A stretch of DNA of 64,000 nt. It comes from CAWBBA01 sp963729795 (lineage in GTDB: Bacteria; Desulfobacterota; Desulfomonilia; Desulfomonilales; Desulfomonilaceae). Position numbers and translations under genes: made by a program. The stretch's first letter is position 1. Every line of letters starts with the position of its first letter. Of this stretch, positions 31,684-41,441 are shown in pieces. The DNA lies in contig CAVSPC010000058.1 in assembly GCA_963729795.1 (NCBI GenBank), positions 1-64,000 of the forward strand, written 5' to 3'. A model generated the notes under the pieces. That model was given only the letters and a program-made list of their open reading frames with translations. It was not told where the DNA came from and did no database searches.

Positions 31684-32467
31684 GCGGCAAGGGCTTCCCT
31701 GGTTGGCAATGCTGGAGGCGACTGTCCTCGTGGCGTGGATTGCCGGTTTTGGTTGGCTGGCGCGTGGCAGTAAAGAAGCCCCCCCTCTGTTGGGGCTATT
31801 TATTCGCAGTGACTACTGGTGGCTAGTATACGCGGCCATTGGAATTCTCATTGCTCTTGGAGCATCTTTGGCCGTTAGCCAGCCTCATCAACACGGGCTG
31901 GGTCGCCTGAAAAGCCTCATTCAGATCATCGTCCTTTGTTTTCCGCTCTTATGTTTGCACCTCGCTACCACCTCCGATTTGAGTATCGGCGCGGCGGAAA
32001 GGCGTTCCTTGTACACTCCGCGAGTAGTTACATCGCGTACACAAGCGCCAAAACTAATCAAGGTACGCCCAAAGTCTAAGTCTCCGACCGGCAACGTGAA
32101 AGCTGTAAAGGCGGTCAAAACTCCAATAAAGGTCCGACAGCCGACCTTGTTGGACCTGGTTTCAGATCCCGATAGGTTCCAAGGATCGCACACGGCACTA
32201 GTCGGAATAGTGCACAGAGACAAAAGACTTCCAGGTGCCAGTTTCTTTTGTTACCGACTTGTCATGGTTTGCTGTGCCGCCGACGCTACGCCTGCCGGGG
32301 TAATTGTCGAGTGGCCGGAAAGCCGCAAACTTAAAACCGGGACATGGGTCAAAGTGGGCGGAAAGGTGACCATGACGCAATTCGAAGCCGGCGACTATCC
32401 TGCAATTATGGCAGACAAGGTGGAAAAGACGAAGCCTCCGCGGAATAGATTCATCATCCCCAAATAA
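31673..32467 (+). CDS. TIGR03943-family permease partner protein
   Basis: The 264-residue protein has two or three N-terminal spans (about residues 12-30, 45-70 and 85-105), a Lys-rich linker, and a C-terminal soluble domain with GIVHRDKRLPGASFFCYRLVMVCCAADATP. That Cys-containing block is characteristic of the family. GTG at 31673 is preferred, with GGAGG upstream, and it overlaps the stop of the permease gene. The two probably form one complex. The substrate is unknown. Confidence 0.75.
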   Translation: MHDERQGLPWLAMLEATVLVAWIAGFGWLARGSKEAPPLLGLFIRSDYWWLVYAAIGILIALGASLAVSQPHQHGLGRLKSLIQIIVLCFPLLCLHLATTSDLSIGAAERRSLYTPRVVTSRTQAPKLIKVRPKSKSPTGNVKAVKAVKTPIKVRQPTLLDLVSDPDRFQGSHTALVGIVHRDKRLPGASFFCYRLVMVCCAADATPAGVIVEWPESRKLKTGTWVKVGGKVTMTQFEAGDYPAIMADKVEKTKPPRNRFIIPK

Positions 32468-32649
32468 GCAGTTTTGTCGAATGCTCCAAGTTCCGGAGCC
32501 GAATCCGACAACGTGCAAATGTGAATACTTGCAAGACGCGGCCTCTTGCGGCACATCCAAACACGGAAAGGATATTGCAGTATGCACTGCAATATGGCAT
32601 TCTTACAGACAGTCTGGATGCAAGGCAGAGGGCGACGCCCGAACTCACC

Positions 32650-34140
32650 ATGCTCGCAAAAATCAAAAAATTCTTAAGCGGCACGGCATCCTTGATCTAC
32701 CTGATTTCCGAGGAAGAAGTCAGGGTCGAGAGAATTATTGTATCCGTCGCTGAAAAGTCCGGTATGGAACCCACTAGGTTTTACAAGTGGTCTTGCGTTC
32801 ACGGGCTTACCAACCACCGAGAAGTTGTGGTTCCAAGTCCTGACCCGGTGCTCGCATTGGACCACTTTCTGAAACTTGACACGAAGTCGCTGCTGATCTT
32901 CAAGGACCTACATCTGTTGGTCAATGCTAATCCACCCTTAATCAGACAGTTAAAGGAAGCGGCTCGCGTTTTACGTTCAACCGGCAGCAAAATCTTCTTT
33001 GTTTCCCCGCAATTGAATCTACCTGAGGAACTCTTCGCAATCTTTAACATAGAGGATGTTCCTCTCCCCAGATTTGAAGAGCTGTCAAAAATTCTGGACA
33101 CCTGCATTGAGGGCAGTCCTGAATGCCAATCGCTTCGTAAGTCACTTACCGCGGACCTCCGGGACAAGATGGTGAGAGCATCAATGGGATTTACCGCAGA
33201 CATGGCTTCAGATGCTTTCTACGCAGCATTAATGACACAGACCTCAGTGACGGGCAAGACAGTGGACTCTGTTGTAGCGGATAAGCAGTCTCTCGTGCGG
33301 AAAAGCGGCGTGTTGGAATTCGTTGACGCGCAAGCCGGCGCATGGGAGATCGGCGGTCTGGTGAATTTAAAAAAATGGCTGGCAGACAGGAGCAGGGCTT
33401 TCTCTCCCGCTGCCGCTAAACATGGATTGACGCCTCCCCGAGGCATTCTGGTGATGGGAGTGAGCGGCTGTGGCAAGAGCCTCTGCGTCAAGGCAATCGC
33501 AGCGTACTGGAAGCTTCCTCTTCTTAGACTGGACATGGGGAGAATATATGACGGTCTGGCAGGCCCTCCTGAAGAGGCCATGCGCAAGGCCATAAAGACG
33601 GCCGAAGCTGTGGCGCCCTGCGTCTTATGGATAGACGAGATCGAAGCGGGCATTGCTAACCAAAACCAGAAGCAAGCGGGAGGGAAAGAGGCCCGAGTCC
33701 TTGCCCTTTTCCTCACTTGGATGCAGGAAAAGACCGCACCGGTGTTTGTAGGGGCCACTGCGAATGAAGTGGAAGTCCTCCCTCCGGAGATCCTTCGTAA
33801 GGGCCGATTTGACGAGCTCTTCTATATGGGCCTACCCATGAAGGAGGAACGGAAGCAGATCCTCACTATCCACATGCGCAAACGGCGTGTGGACCCCGCT
33901 CGTTTTGATATGGATTATCTTGCATCTTCGACGGAAGGCCTCAACGGAGCCGAGATCGAACAGGGTGTTATAGCAGCACTTTTCGAAAGCACCTCTCGCA
34001 AAGAGGAGCTTTCGGAGCACGTCCTCGCCAATTCCCTCAGAAACATAGTCCCTCTTTCCCGAACCATGCGTGAGCGGATTCAGAAGATTGAGGCATGGGC
34101 TCGCGATCGTGCCATGAAAGCCTCGCTCGAAACTCTCTAG
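32650..34140 (+). CDS. Ycf46-like AAA ATPase
   Basis: This is a 496-residue protein. The N-terminal 240 residues resemble the degenerate half of Ycf46-type proteins, which have ISPQLNLPEEL-type segments. The C-terminal AAA module has Walker A GVSGCGKSL (about residue 271), Walker B VLWIDEIEAG, a sensor VGATANEVE, and arginine-finger region RKGRFDELF. It remodels unknown protein targets. The ATG at 32650 is chosen because it gives the usual family length. The open frame extends 43 codons upstream. Ycf46 has been linked to photosynthesis in cyanobacteria, but its role in non-phototrophs is unclear. Confidence 0.8.
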   Translation: MLAKIKKFLSGTASLIYLISEEEVRVERIIVSVAEKSGMEPTRFYKWSCVHGLTNHREVVVPSPDPVLALDHFLKLDTKSLLIFKDLHLLVNANPPLIRQLKEAARVLRSTGSKIFFVSPQLNLPEELFAIFNIEDVPLPRFEELSKILDTCIEGSPECQSLRKSLTADLRDKMVRASMGFTADMASDAFYAALMTQTSVTGKTVDSVVADKQSLVRKSGVLEFVDAQAGAWEIGGLVNLKKWLADRSRAFSPAAAKHGLTPPRGILVMGVSGCGKSLCVKAIAAYWKLPLLRLDMGRIYDGLAGPPEEAMRKAIKTAEAVAPCVLWIDEIEAGIANQNQKQAGGKEARVLALFLTWMQEKTAPVFVGATANEVEVLPPEILRKGRFDELFYMGLPMKEERKQILTIHMRKRRVDPARFDMDYLASSTEGLNGAEIEQGVIAALFESTSRKEELSEHVLANSLRNIVPLSRTMRERIQKIEAWARDRAMKASLETL

Positions 34141-34263
34141 AATTTGTAAAGCGTTGAAAGTTAGCTGGACAGAAGCAGCATGTCCTGCTATGAGACAGGC
34201 CGACAGAAGCAACAGGGCCAAACCGGCGCCTTTTGTCCGGCGTTGACCTCATGGAGGAATTCC

Positions 34264-34827
34264 ATGACACGGATCTTTTTCGGATTGTCAGCCATTCTGG
34301 CTAAGCCTCCAAGTTGGGCACTGATCTTGCTCACGACGGTAGGTTTATCCTCAGTTTGTCTCCCTGCTTTCGGGCTCTGGCTCCCATGGGCTACTGAACA
34401 ACAGAAGGTCAAAAAGGCATTGACTGACATCTGGCAGGCTGTGATCGCAAACGATCAAAAAACCCTCAAACAACTTATAGCAGGGAACGGTGAGAAACTT
34501 TTCATCGACAGGGAGAGGCAAAAGATAAAGAATCTTAAGATTAAGAGTTACGATTGCAAAATAAAGAGCATCAAGGTCGATCCCACGAACAAGGGTTGGG
34601 CTTTTGTCGAGTATGAGACGATTGCGAAGCTGGGTAATGGCAAGAAATTGGCCACCGGCACTATTTCGGTGTTTCAGAAAGTGGGTGGAGAGTGGAAACT
34701 TTGGCCGGACTTTAAACGACCAAGCCTGTTATCCGGACTCGAGATAGAAAAGAGCGGCCCCGCCTCCCTTGAACAAACCGCCCCTCCCAGGGGAGGTGGG
34801 CAGCCGGTAGTCGAGCACCAACACTAG
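34264..34827 (+). CDS. Secreted protein of unknown function
   Basis: The 187-residue protein has an N-terminal signal-like hydrophobic region (about 15-36). It continues with an alpha/beta domain (VKKALTDIWQAVIANDQKTL, then strands ending GGEWKLWPDFK) that resembles NTF2-like or DUF4878-type folds. The last 35 residues are Pro/Gly-rich. ATG at 34264 has GGAGG 6 bases upstream. It may fold as a small ligand-binding domain. The function is unknown. Confidence 0.65.
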   Translation: MTRIFFGLSAILAKPPSWALILLTTVGLSSVCLPAFGLWLPWATEQQKVKKALTDIWQAVIANDQKTLKQLIAGNGEKLFIDRERQKIKNLKIKSYDCKIKSIKVDPTNKGWAFVEYETIAKLGNGKKLATGTISVFQKVGGEWKLWPDFKRPSLLSGLEIEKSGPASLEQTAPPRGGGQPVVEHQH

Positions 34828-34844
34828 GGACGAGGCCCGTCTTA

Positions 34845-35192
34845 ATGAGTGAATCCCAAACAGACTGTGTGTTTTGCAATATTGTGAACGGCAAGCTTCC
34901 GGCCGACAAAGTCTACGAAGACGAGTTGGTGGTAGGATTCTGGGATGCGAATCCGATTTCCGAGGTCCACATCCTTATTGTGCCTCGAAAGCACATACCG
35001 ACCCTTAACGATGTGCAACCGGACGATCACATCCTGAGCCACGTTGGCCAAGTAGCCCGGAAAATCGCCGAAGATTTCGGAGTTGCCCAATCAGGGTACC
35101 GGTTCTTTATTAATGTGAATCGCGGCGGTGGCCAGGTAATTTTTCATCTTCATGCGCATCTGATAGCCAGGAAGGGTACCGGATCCAAATGA
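34845..35192 (+). CDS. HIT-family nucleotide hydrolase (copy 1)
   Basis: This 115-residue protein is a complete HIT protein. CVFCNIVNGKLP is near the N-terminus, HILIVPRKHIP in the middle, and the catalytic histidine triad HLHAHL follows GGGQVIF. Bacterial HIT proteins hydrolyse purine nucleoside phosphoramidates and related substrates. It lies 17 bases after the secreted-protein gene and about 300 bases before a second close copy. Confidence 0.85.
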   Translation: MSESQTDCVFCNIVNGKLPADKVYEDELVVGFWDANPISEVHILIVPRKHIPTLNDVQPDDHILSHVGQVARKIAEDFGVAQSGYRFFINVNRGGGQVIFHLHAHLIARKGTGSK

Positions 35193-35495
35193 CCCTTTTC
35201 ACACGCTCGCGGCTATGTCGATGCGAGGCTCTTCCGGATTAGGATGTATATTTATGACGATTCGCTTTCGTGCGAGTGACACGGCGTTTCTGATGCGGGC
35301 GGGTTTCAAACCAGGCCCCACATGTAAACATGCACGCGCACGCGGGCATCCATTGTAGGGGCACCCCTTGTGGGTGCACGCAAGAGGGCGGACACAAGGT
35401 CTGCCCCTACTCGATGATTCCCCGTAAGTGAATGCTCACCCGAATGGGTGTTGTTTTTTTCCACCAAAACCAAAACCGATTTCACGAGTTTTTCT
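35193..35495. repeat. Intergenic REP-like element
   Basis: GTAGGGGCA (from 35357) and TGCCCCTAC (ending at 35410) form an inverted pair that encloses smaller hairpins. The GTAGGGGC/GCCCCTAC theme recurs near 58268 and, degenerate, near 55045. No gene is seen. Confidence 0.5.
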
Positions 35496-35903
35496 ATGAG
35501 CGATTGCGTCTTTTGCAAAATTATTGAGGGTAAACTACCCGCTCGAAAAGTGTACGAGGATGCCCTGGCGGTGGCATTTTGGGATGCTCGGCCTGCCTCA
35601 CCTGTTCACATCCTCATTGTTCCGCGGCAACATATTCCCACTCTCAACGACGTGGACGAAAAAGACCAAATTGTGAACCACTTATCTCACGTGGCCAAAA
35701 AGATTGCTAGGGATCTGGGTATAGCCCAAACGGGCTACAGGATTTTCATTAATGTGAATCGAGGCGGAGGCCAAGTGATCTTCCACCTGCACGCACACCT
35801 GGTTGCCGGCAACGACATGGGCACGCTCTTTATCAAAATCGGCATTGCCTGCGCGGTCTTGTGGAGGAAGCTCGTGAACCTGGTTCGGCCGGGACCAAAA
35901 TAA
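35496..35903 (+). CDS. HIT-family nucleotide hydrolase (copy 2)
   Basis: This 135-residue protein is a close paralogue of the 34845-35192 product: CVFCKIIEGKLP, HILIVPRQHIP and the HLHAHL triad after GGGQVIF. It carries an extra C-terminal hydrophobic segment (TLFIKIGIACAVLWRKLVNL) that could attach it to a membrane or another protein. ATG at 35496 is chosen over an upstream in-frame start at 35448 because it aligns with copy 1. Confidence 0.85.
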   Translation: MSDCVFCKIIEGKLPARKVYEDALAVAFWDARPASPVHILIVPRQHIPTLNDVDEKDQIVNHLSHVAKKIARDLGIAQTGYRIFINVNRGGGQVIFHLHAHLVAGNDMGTLFIKIGIACAVLWRKLVNLVRPGPK

Positions 35904-35935
35904 CATGGGCGTGGCAGTGGTCTTCCAGGACCACT

Positions 35936-36670
35936 CTAAGTGGTTCCCGCACCCAGGAAGGCCCTCCGGACGTCCGGGTTGTTTGCAAGCGCACTGGACG
36001 AGTCTTCCATTATGATTTTCCCCGTCTCCAGAACGTATCCACGTTCCGCAATCTGCAGCGCGGCCCGGGCATTCTGCTCGACCATCATGACGGAAATTCG
36101 GCTGTCTCTTCTCAGCGCGCTGATAGTCTCAAATATAAACTGCACGACCAGTGGAGCGAGTCCGAGCGAAGGTTCGTCAAGCAGCAGCACTTTCGGTCTG
36201 CACATAAGTGCTCGACCGATGGCCAGCATCTGTTGCTCTCCTCCGGATAGGGTGCCCGCAAGCTGGCTTCGGCGTTCCTGCAATCTGGGGAACATTTCGA
36301 TCACACGGTCCATGTCCTTGCCCACTTCCGCCTGAGTCCCTCTGGCGTATCGGCAGTAGGCCCCCAGCCACAAATTGTCCATTACGGACATGTTCGCGAA
36401 GATCTGTCGGCCTTCAGGGACTTGCGAAATGCCGAGACGGACGATCTTGTAAGCCGGTGTACGACTGACATCCTGTCCCCCCAGGCTGATCGATCCGCTC
36501 GCGAGAGGCACCAGGCCGCATACAGTATTGATCAACGTCGATTTGCCGGCTCCGTTTGCTCCGAGCAATGTCACGCATTCGCCACCTTCGACGCGCACGG
36601 ATAGATCCTTGATGACGTGGACTTTGCCATAAAAAACATTGAGCTTGCGGATTTCAAGCATTCGTCTCAT
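35936..36670 (-). CDS. livF: Branched-chain amino-acid ABC transporter ATP-binding protein
   Basis: The 244-residue protein has Walker A GANGAGKSTL (about residue 34), ABC signature LSGGEQQML, Walker B VLLLDEPSLGL and the LivF-type C-terminus. With LivG it forms the ATPase pair of a HAAT-type importer. It is last in the leftward livK-livH-livM-livG-livF order, with a 21-base gap from livG. An in-frame ATG at 36661 is an alternative start. Confidence 0.9.
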   Translation of the reverse strand: MRRMLEIRKLNVFYGKVHVIKDLSVRVEGGECVTLLGANGAGKSTLINTVCGLVPLASGSISLGGQDVSRTPAYKIVRLGISQVPEGRQIFANMSVMDNLWLGAYCRYARGTQAEVGKDMDRVIEMFPRLQERRSQLAGTLSGGEQQMLAIGRALMCRPKVLLLDEPSLGLAPLVVQFIFETISALRRDSRISVMMVEQNARAALQIAERGYVLETGKIIMEDSSSALANNPDVRRAFLGAGTT

Positions 36671-36691
36671 CCCGCACCGGGGGCAACCCGA

Positions 36692-37471
36692 TCACACAGT
36701 TCCATAAGCAGCGGATTTGCCCAGGTAAGCTTCTATGACAGCTTCATTATTCTGGATTTCGTTTGGAGTCCCTTCGGCTATTTTCTGACCGTAATTAAGC
36801 ACTACGATATGGTCCGAAATATTCATAATGAGGCTCATGTCGTGCTCGATAAGGACGACGGTCACATGTTTATCCCGAATCTGACGGATAAGTCTTGCCA
36901 GGCCCTCGGTCTCTCCCGGGTTCAGTCCGCCCGCAGGCTCGTCCAGTAAGATGACTTTGGGCTCGAGTGCCAGAGCACGTGCGATCTCCAGACGGCGCTG
37001 AAGGCCGAACGGCATCGAAAGAGCATCCGTATGGGCTTTGCCTTTCAACCCAACGAAATCGAGAAATTCCATGGATTTTTCACGAACAGCCTTCTCGTCT
37101 TGGCGACTCGACGGGAGTTTGAGCGAGCAAGTCAGAAAACCCGAAGAGGTTTTGATGTGGCGGGCAACCATCACGTTTTCTAATGTGGTCATGTGGCGGA
37201 AGAGCCGGAGATTTTGAAACGTTCTCGCTATCCCGATTTCCGCAACCTTGTGTTCTGGGAGACCCGTGACCTCCTGCTCATTGAAATGAACCTTCCCCTT
37301 GGTAGGCGCTATAGCTCCGGATATGACATTGATCAGGGTGGTCTTTCCCGCGCCGTTAGGCCCTATAACTGCCGTGATGGAATTAGGGGCCACGCCCGCG
37401 GAGACGTTGCCAAGCGCCATCACGCCGCCGAATTTGACGAAGATTCCCTGCATTGAGAGGATCTCCTTCAC
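36692..37471 (-). CDS. livG: Branched-chain amino-acid ABC transporter ATP-binding protein
   Basis: The 259-residue protein has Walker A GPNGAGKTTL, Walker B VILLDEPAGGL and the LivG-type EIGIARTFQNLRLF. The C-terminal extension found in LivG is present. In place of the usual LSGGQ signature it has MPFGLQRRLEIARA, a known LivG-type variant. Only three bases separate it from livM, so the two are co-translated. Confidence 0.9.
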   Translation of the reverse strand: MKEILSMQGIFVKFGGVMALGNVSAGVAPNSITAVIGPNGAGKTTLINVISGAIAPTKGKVHFNEQEVTGLPEHKVAEIGIARTFQNLRLFRHMTTLENVMVARHIKTSSGFLTCSLKLPSSRQDEKAVREKSMEFLDFVGLKGKAHTDALSMPFGLQRRLEIARALALEPKVILLDEPAGGLNPGETEGLARLIRQIRDKHVTVVLIEHDMSLIMNISDHIVVLNYGQKIAEGTPNEIQNNEAVIEAYLGKSAAYGTV

Positions 37472-37474
37472 TTT

Positions 37475-38533
37475 TCACCCTGTCTTTTCTGTCTTCCACT
37501 GCTTCAGAGAATTCTGAATCAGGCCGACGATGCCTTCAGGCATGAACATCATAATGACCAGCAAAACCAGACCTTTCATCAGAATGTCATAGTCAGCGAA
37601 AACTCTGAGACTTTCCGGCAGGATGGTCCAAATTGTCGCGCCGACGAGCGCCCCCCAAACGTTCATCATCCCTCCAACAGCGACCATAACCAGTAACGTA
37701 ATCGACTCGTTGATCGAGAATGTCCCAGGGGATATGAACGTCACGTAGTGAGCGTACAAAGAGCCGGCGATTGAGGCCATGCCGGCCGATATAACGAAGA
37801 TCCCGAGCTTGAGAGGCGGGGTGTCTATTCCCATAGCCCGGGCCGCTTCCTCGTTGCCGTGAATGGCCCTCAAAGCTCTGCCGATCCGGGAGTGAATCAG
37901 ATTGAGAGCGAGGATCATTGAGATAAGCACAACTAACCAGATCAAATAAAACCATTCCTCCGGAGTAGACAATTGCCACGGACCTATGCCGAGGGACGGT
38001 ATCTGTCCGAATCCGGAAGGACCCCCCGTCAAGGCTCGAAAAGGCTCAAGAGCTTTTGCCATGACCGCGGGCGCGTAACCGAGCTTTTCCCCCAAGAATT
38101 GTAACAGCTTGGTAAACTCACCTGTATCCGCCAGGGCGACTACATTTATGATTTCGCCAATACCTAGAGTGGCCATGGCCAGATAATGGCCCCGGAGTTT
38201 GAGCGTCGGAATCCCCACAAGGTATGCAACCAGGCTATTTATGCCTATGCCTACCAAAATTCCGACCAAGGGGCTGTATCCGAACTGGGCGGTCAGTATC
38301 CCCGAAGAATACGCTCCGATGGCAAAGAAGCCCGCCTGGCCGATAGAGATCTGTCCAGCGTAGCCGAGAAGAAGCGACAATCCGATGCATATCAGAGTGA
38401 AAATGCCTGCAAAATTGATGACTCTGAGGTAATAGGGACTGGTCACGACAACTGGAAAAACTGCGATCAGGACTGCGAAGACGATCAAAGTGATAAGGTT
38501 GCCGCGCCCCATAAGCTGTTTGCTCCAAGTCAA
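37475..38533 (-). CDS. livM: Branched-chain amino-acid ABC transporter permease
   Basis: The 352-residue permease has about nine spans. Family signatures include YAGQISIGQAGFFAIGAY near the N-terminus and IHGNEEAARAMGID, the ABC-contact EAA-type loop, in the middle. It pairs with LivH to form the membrane channel. Confidence 0.9.
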   Translation of the reverse strand: MTWSKQLMGRGNLITLIVFAVLIAVFPVVVTSPYYLRVINFAGIFTLICIGLSLLLGYAGQISIGQAGFFAIGAYSSGILTAQFGYSPLVGILVGIGINSLVAYLVGIPTLKLRGHYLAMATLGIGEIINVVALADTGEFTKLLQFLGEKLGYAPAVMAKALEPFRALTGGPSGFGQIPSLGIGPWQLSTPEEWFYLIWLVVLISMILALNLIHSRIGRALRAIHGNEEAARAMGIDTPPLKLGIFVISAGMASIAGSLYAHYVTFISPGTFSINESITLLVMVAVGGMMNVWGALVGATIWTILPESLRVFADYDILMKGLVLLVIMMFMPEGIVGLIQNSLKQWKTEKTG

Positions 38534-38589
38534 ATCATTCCGGATCTGCGAATATCCCGAATCGGGATGCCGGTCGCGAGCCGGGAAAC

Positions 38590-39663
38590 TTAAAATTCCT
38601 TAAATTTCGCTGCCTCGGCACTGCCGAAGAGCCCACTGGGTTTGTAAAAGAGCACCGCAAGCAGGATGATCAGTGAGATTGCGTCTTTGTACCCGGAAGA
38701 TATCAAACCGGTTCCCAGGGCTTCGAGAATGCCCAATATGAAGCCGGCAGCCACTGCTCCGTAGCCGTTTCCCAGTCCTCCGAGGACTGCGGCTCCGAAG
38801 CCCTTTAGCGCCAACATGGGACCGCGATCATAGTCCATGAGGGTTATGGGCGTGACAAAGTAACCAGCCACTGCCCCTACAAAGGCGGACATGGCAAAGG
38901 ACAGCAGTATCATCGAGCGGTCATTGATCCCCATGAGTTTGGCAATGTCTCGGTTAAACGCGCAAGCTTTCATGGCTTTGCCGGTCATGGTAAAACCGAA
39001 AAACAGCCCTACCAGTATGACCACCACGATTATGGCCGCTACCACCAGCAATGTTTGAGGAAGCACCGTCGCACCGAAAATATTGATCGGCCGCTCCGAC
39101 ACGAAGTGTGCCATGAAGTAGGAGTCCTTGCCGAAGGTAAACATCGCAATCCCACGTACTAAGATAGACAGGGCAATAGTAATGATGATCAGTTGAAGCA
39201 CCGAAGGATTTCTCATAGATTCCACGGTCCTGTGCCTCAACAGAAGATAGGCTGTTAAGGTCAGCACGATCGTCACAGCAAGCGCCCAGCCTACAGAGAG
39301 CTCGGCGAAGATACGGGCTAGAGCGAAGATCACAACCGCGATGCCTGCGTAGTGGAAAGGCGTCAGCTTATCGGTCGGCTCGATGGCAATCTTCTCCATG
39401 AGCATCCCTACAATGGTGGTGGTTCCGGCTGCCAGGATAAAGCCAATGACAATCGCGTAGTGGGCAGGCAAACCACAATGCTTTGCTGCGCCTACAAACG
39501 TTACCCCCAGGAGGCCTCCCAGCATCACGAATTCCCCTTGCGCAAAATTTATGATGCTAGTGGAGTTGTAAATCATAGTAAAGCCAAGCCCCACCATGGC
39601 ATAAATAGCTCCAATGGTGATGCCTGAAAATACATACTGAAGTATGTCTGCGAACGAAACCAT
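38590..39663 (-). CDS. livH: Branched-chain amino-acid ABC transporter permease
   Basis: This 357-residue permease is longer than the common 300 residues because an extra hydrophobic segment of about 55 residues (roughly 90-145) is inserted. Typical motifs: NFAQGEFVMLGG, AFNRDIAKLMGI (EAA-type loop), and GGLGNGYGAVAAGFILGILE. Confidence 0.9.
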   Translation of the reverse strand: MVSFADILQYVFSGITIGAIYAMVGLGFTMIYNSTSIINFAQGEFVMLGGLLGVTFVGAAKHCGLPAHYAIVIGFILAAGTTTIVGMLMEKIAIEPTDKLTPFHYAGIAVVIFALARIFAELSVGWALAVTIVLTLTAYLLLRHRTVESMRNPSVLQLIIITIALSILVRGIAMFTFGKDSYFMAHFVSERPINIFGATVLPQTLLVVAAIIVVVILVGLFFGFTMTGKAMKACAFNRDIAKLMGINDRSMILLSFAMSAFVGAVAGYFVTPITLMDYDRGPMLALKGFGAAVLGGLGNGYGAVAAGFILGILEALGTGLISSGYKDAISLIILLAVLFYKPSGLFGSAEAAKFKEF

Positions 39664-39747
39664 TCTCTCGGCTCCGGGCAGAAAAGACCGGGACGGCCGT
39701 TGCCTGAACGGCCGCCGCGGTCGATTAGAAGTTATTTTTTATCTCGG

Positions 39748-40953
39748 TTATTTCTTCTTCGCTTGTGAAAGAGGAATGATCTTGCCTCCCTTGGTCACAG
39801 TCAGCATCTCAAGGGAGTCATCCTTGTTGAGCCCGGTGTGGTCGTTAGGACTCATGTTGAAGTGGCCTGACATCCCAACCCAATTCCTTGTCTCTTCCAG
39901 ACCGTCCCGGATCAAGTTTCTTGCCTTCGCAAGATTCATATCAGGAGTGATCTTCTTGGCCTTCATGGCGTCCACAACTATCCATAGAGCATCGTACGCG
40001 TGACCCCCAAAGGTGCTCACCGGTGGACCGTATTTCTTCTCATACTCGGTCTTATACTTCATAAGAACCTTTTTCTGCCAGTGGTTCGCCGGGAGTGCAT
40101 CCGCGACCAGAAGACGGCCGGCCGGGAAGATAATCCCTTCGGCCGCCTCGCCCGCTGCCTGGATGTACTTGGGATTGCCGAAACCATGGCTCTGGAACAG
40201 AGGGATCTTCATTCCGAGCTGTCTCATATTCTTTGCCACCAGAGATTGGGCCGGCTCAATGGACCAGTTCACCACCGCGCCTGCGCCGCTGGACGCTATC
40301 TTCTTTAACTGCGCAGTCATATCGGTATCCTTGGGAGCGTAGGTCTCATCGGCCACTATCTGTATCCCTATCTCTTTCGCATAGCGCTGTAGTTGCAGCC
40401 GTCCCTGGTTTCCGAAGGCGCTGGTCGAGGAGATGATCCCGATCTTGTTTATTCCCATTTTCTTGAGTTGTTCCAGGATACGGATAGCCACGTGGGAATC
40501 AAGCTGGGGGACCTTAAATATGTACTTGGACTCTGCAATGGGGATGACAATCTTTTCAGCCGCGGCGCAGGAGACATTGGGAACCTCGTCCTTTTCGCAG
40601 ATGGGCTTCACGGCCAAACTTGAACCGCTTATGGACGGGCCGATCACCGCCAGCACATTATCTTTGTCGATGAGCTTCTCGACCGCGTTAACAGCCTTGG
40701 CTTCCTGCGTCTCGTCGTCCTCAATCAAGACTTCCAGAGGATAGCCGTTGACCCCGCCGGACTTGTTGATGTCTTCCACAATCATCTGAACGGTTTTTTT
40801 CTCAGGGTCACCGAGCCATGCCGCAGGACCGGTAACAGAAAAAATGGCCCCTATCTTTATGGGCTTCTTGTTGGCTGCGTGTGCGCAGACCAAACTCGAT
40901 AAGCCGAAGATGAGAACCGTTAAAAGGACCAAGAAACGCCTTCCTTTCATCAC
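39748..40953 (-). CDS. livK: Periplasmic branched-chain amino-acid-binding protein (LivK-type)
   Basis: The 401-residue protein has a signal peptide (residues 1-26, ending at CAHA-AN). The mature part is of the Leu/Ile/Val-binding fold: KIGAIFSVTGPAAWLG, LIDKDNVLAVIGPSISG and the C-terminal YDALWIVVDAMK. It delivers the substrate to LivHM. Many related desulfobacterial proteins bind aromatic or other acids, so the ligand is open. It is the promoter-proximal gene of the operon. Confidence 0.9.
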   Translation of the reverse strand: MMKGRRFLVLLTVLIFGLSSLVCAHAANKKPIKIGAIFSVTGPAAWLGDPEKKTVQMIVEDINKSGGVNGYPLEVLIEDDETQEAKAVNAVEKLIDKDNVLAVIGPSISGSSLAVKPICEKDEVPNVSCAAAEKIVIPIAESKYIFKVPQLDSHVAIRILEQLKKMGINKIGIISSTSAFGNQGRLQLQRYAKEIGIQIVADETYAPKDTDMTAQLKKIASSGAGAVVNWSIEPAQSLVAKNMRQLGMKIPLFQSHGFGNPKYIQAAGEAAEGIIFPAGRLLVADALPANHWQKKVLMKYKTEYEKKYGPPVSTFGGHAYDALWIVVDAMKAKKITPDMNLAKARNLIRDGLEETRNWVGMSGHFNMSPNDHTGLNKDDSLEMLTVTKGGKIIPLSQAKKK

Positions 40954-41441
40954 CTTTCTCCTTTCTCCTTGGTTTCCGTCCCCCCATGATCCTAAACCAA
41001 ATCAGTTTCATTGAAATAGACAGGCTTCCTCTACCCCCGCACAAGATTTGCGAGAAACACAGATACATGAGCAGCCGAAACACTTTAACTTACTCTTCGA
41101 TCCAAGAAACACGGAACAGTGACCTTATGGAAGGATTGCCTGAGTGGTCCAATTACTGTTAGTTGCGCTGATAATAGACGCGCGGGATGCCAGTGTCAAG
41201 CAACTTATCAGCGTTAATGCGGCTCATTCACCGACTGCAGTAGACGTCAAATTCAGCCACCGGAACGACTGCCGACGAGACGCCGACCAGGGAACTCAAA
41301 TTTTGTGCTGAAAGCACTTGTCTAACTGCACCATATAGGCTAAACGCGAATCAAGCGGACAGACCGGCAAACGACCGGCCAATACATTGAAAATGACTGG
41401 ATAGCCCGCCCGATCAACAATTTTCAAACATGGAGGAACAG
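40954..41441. other. Intergenic region upstream of livK
   Basis: This 488-base stretch holds no gene that I can support. The livK promoter should lie in the first 200 bases (reading leftward) and the promoter for the small rightward gene in the last 100. No clear consensus boxes or riboswitch-like structure are seen. Confidence 0.4.
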
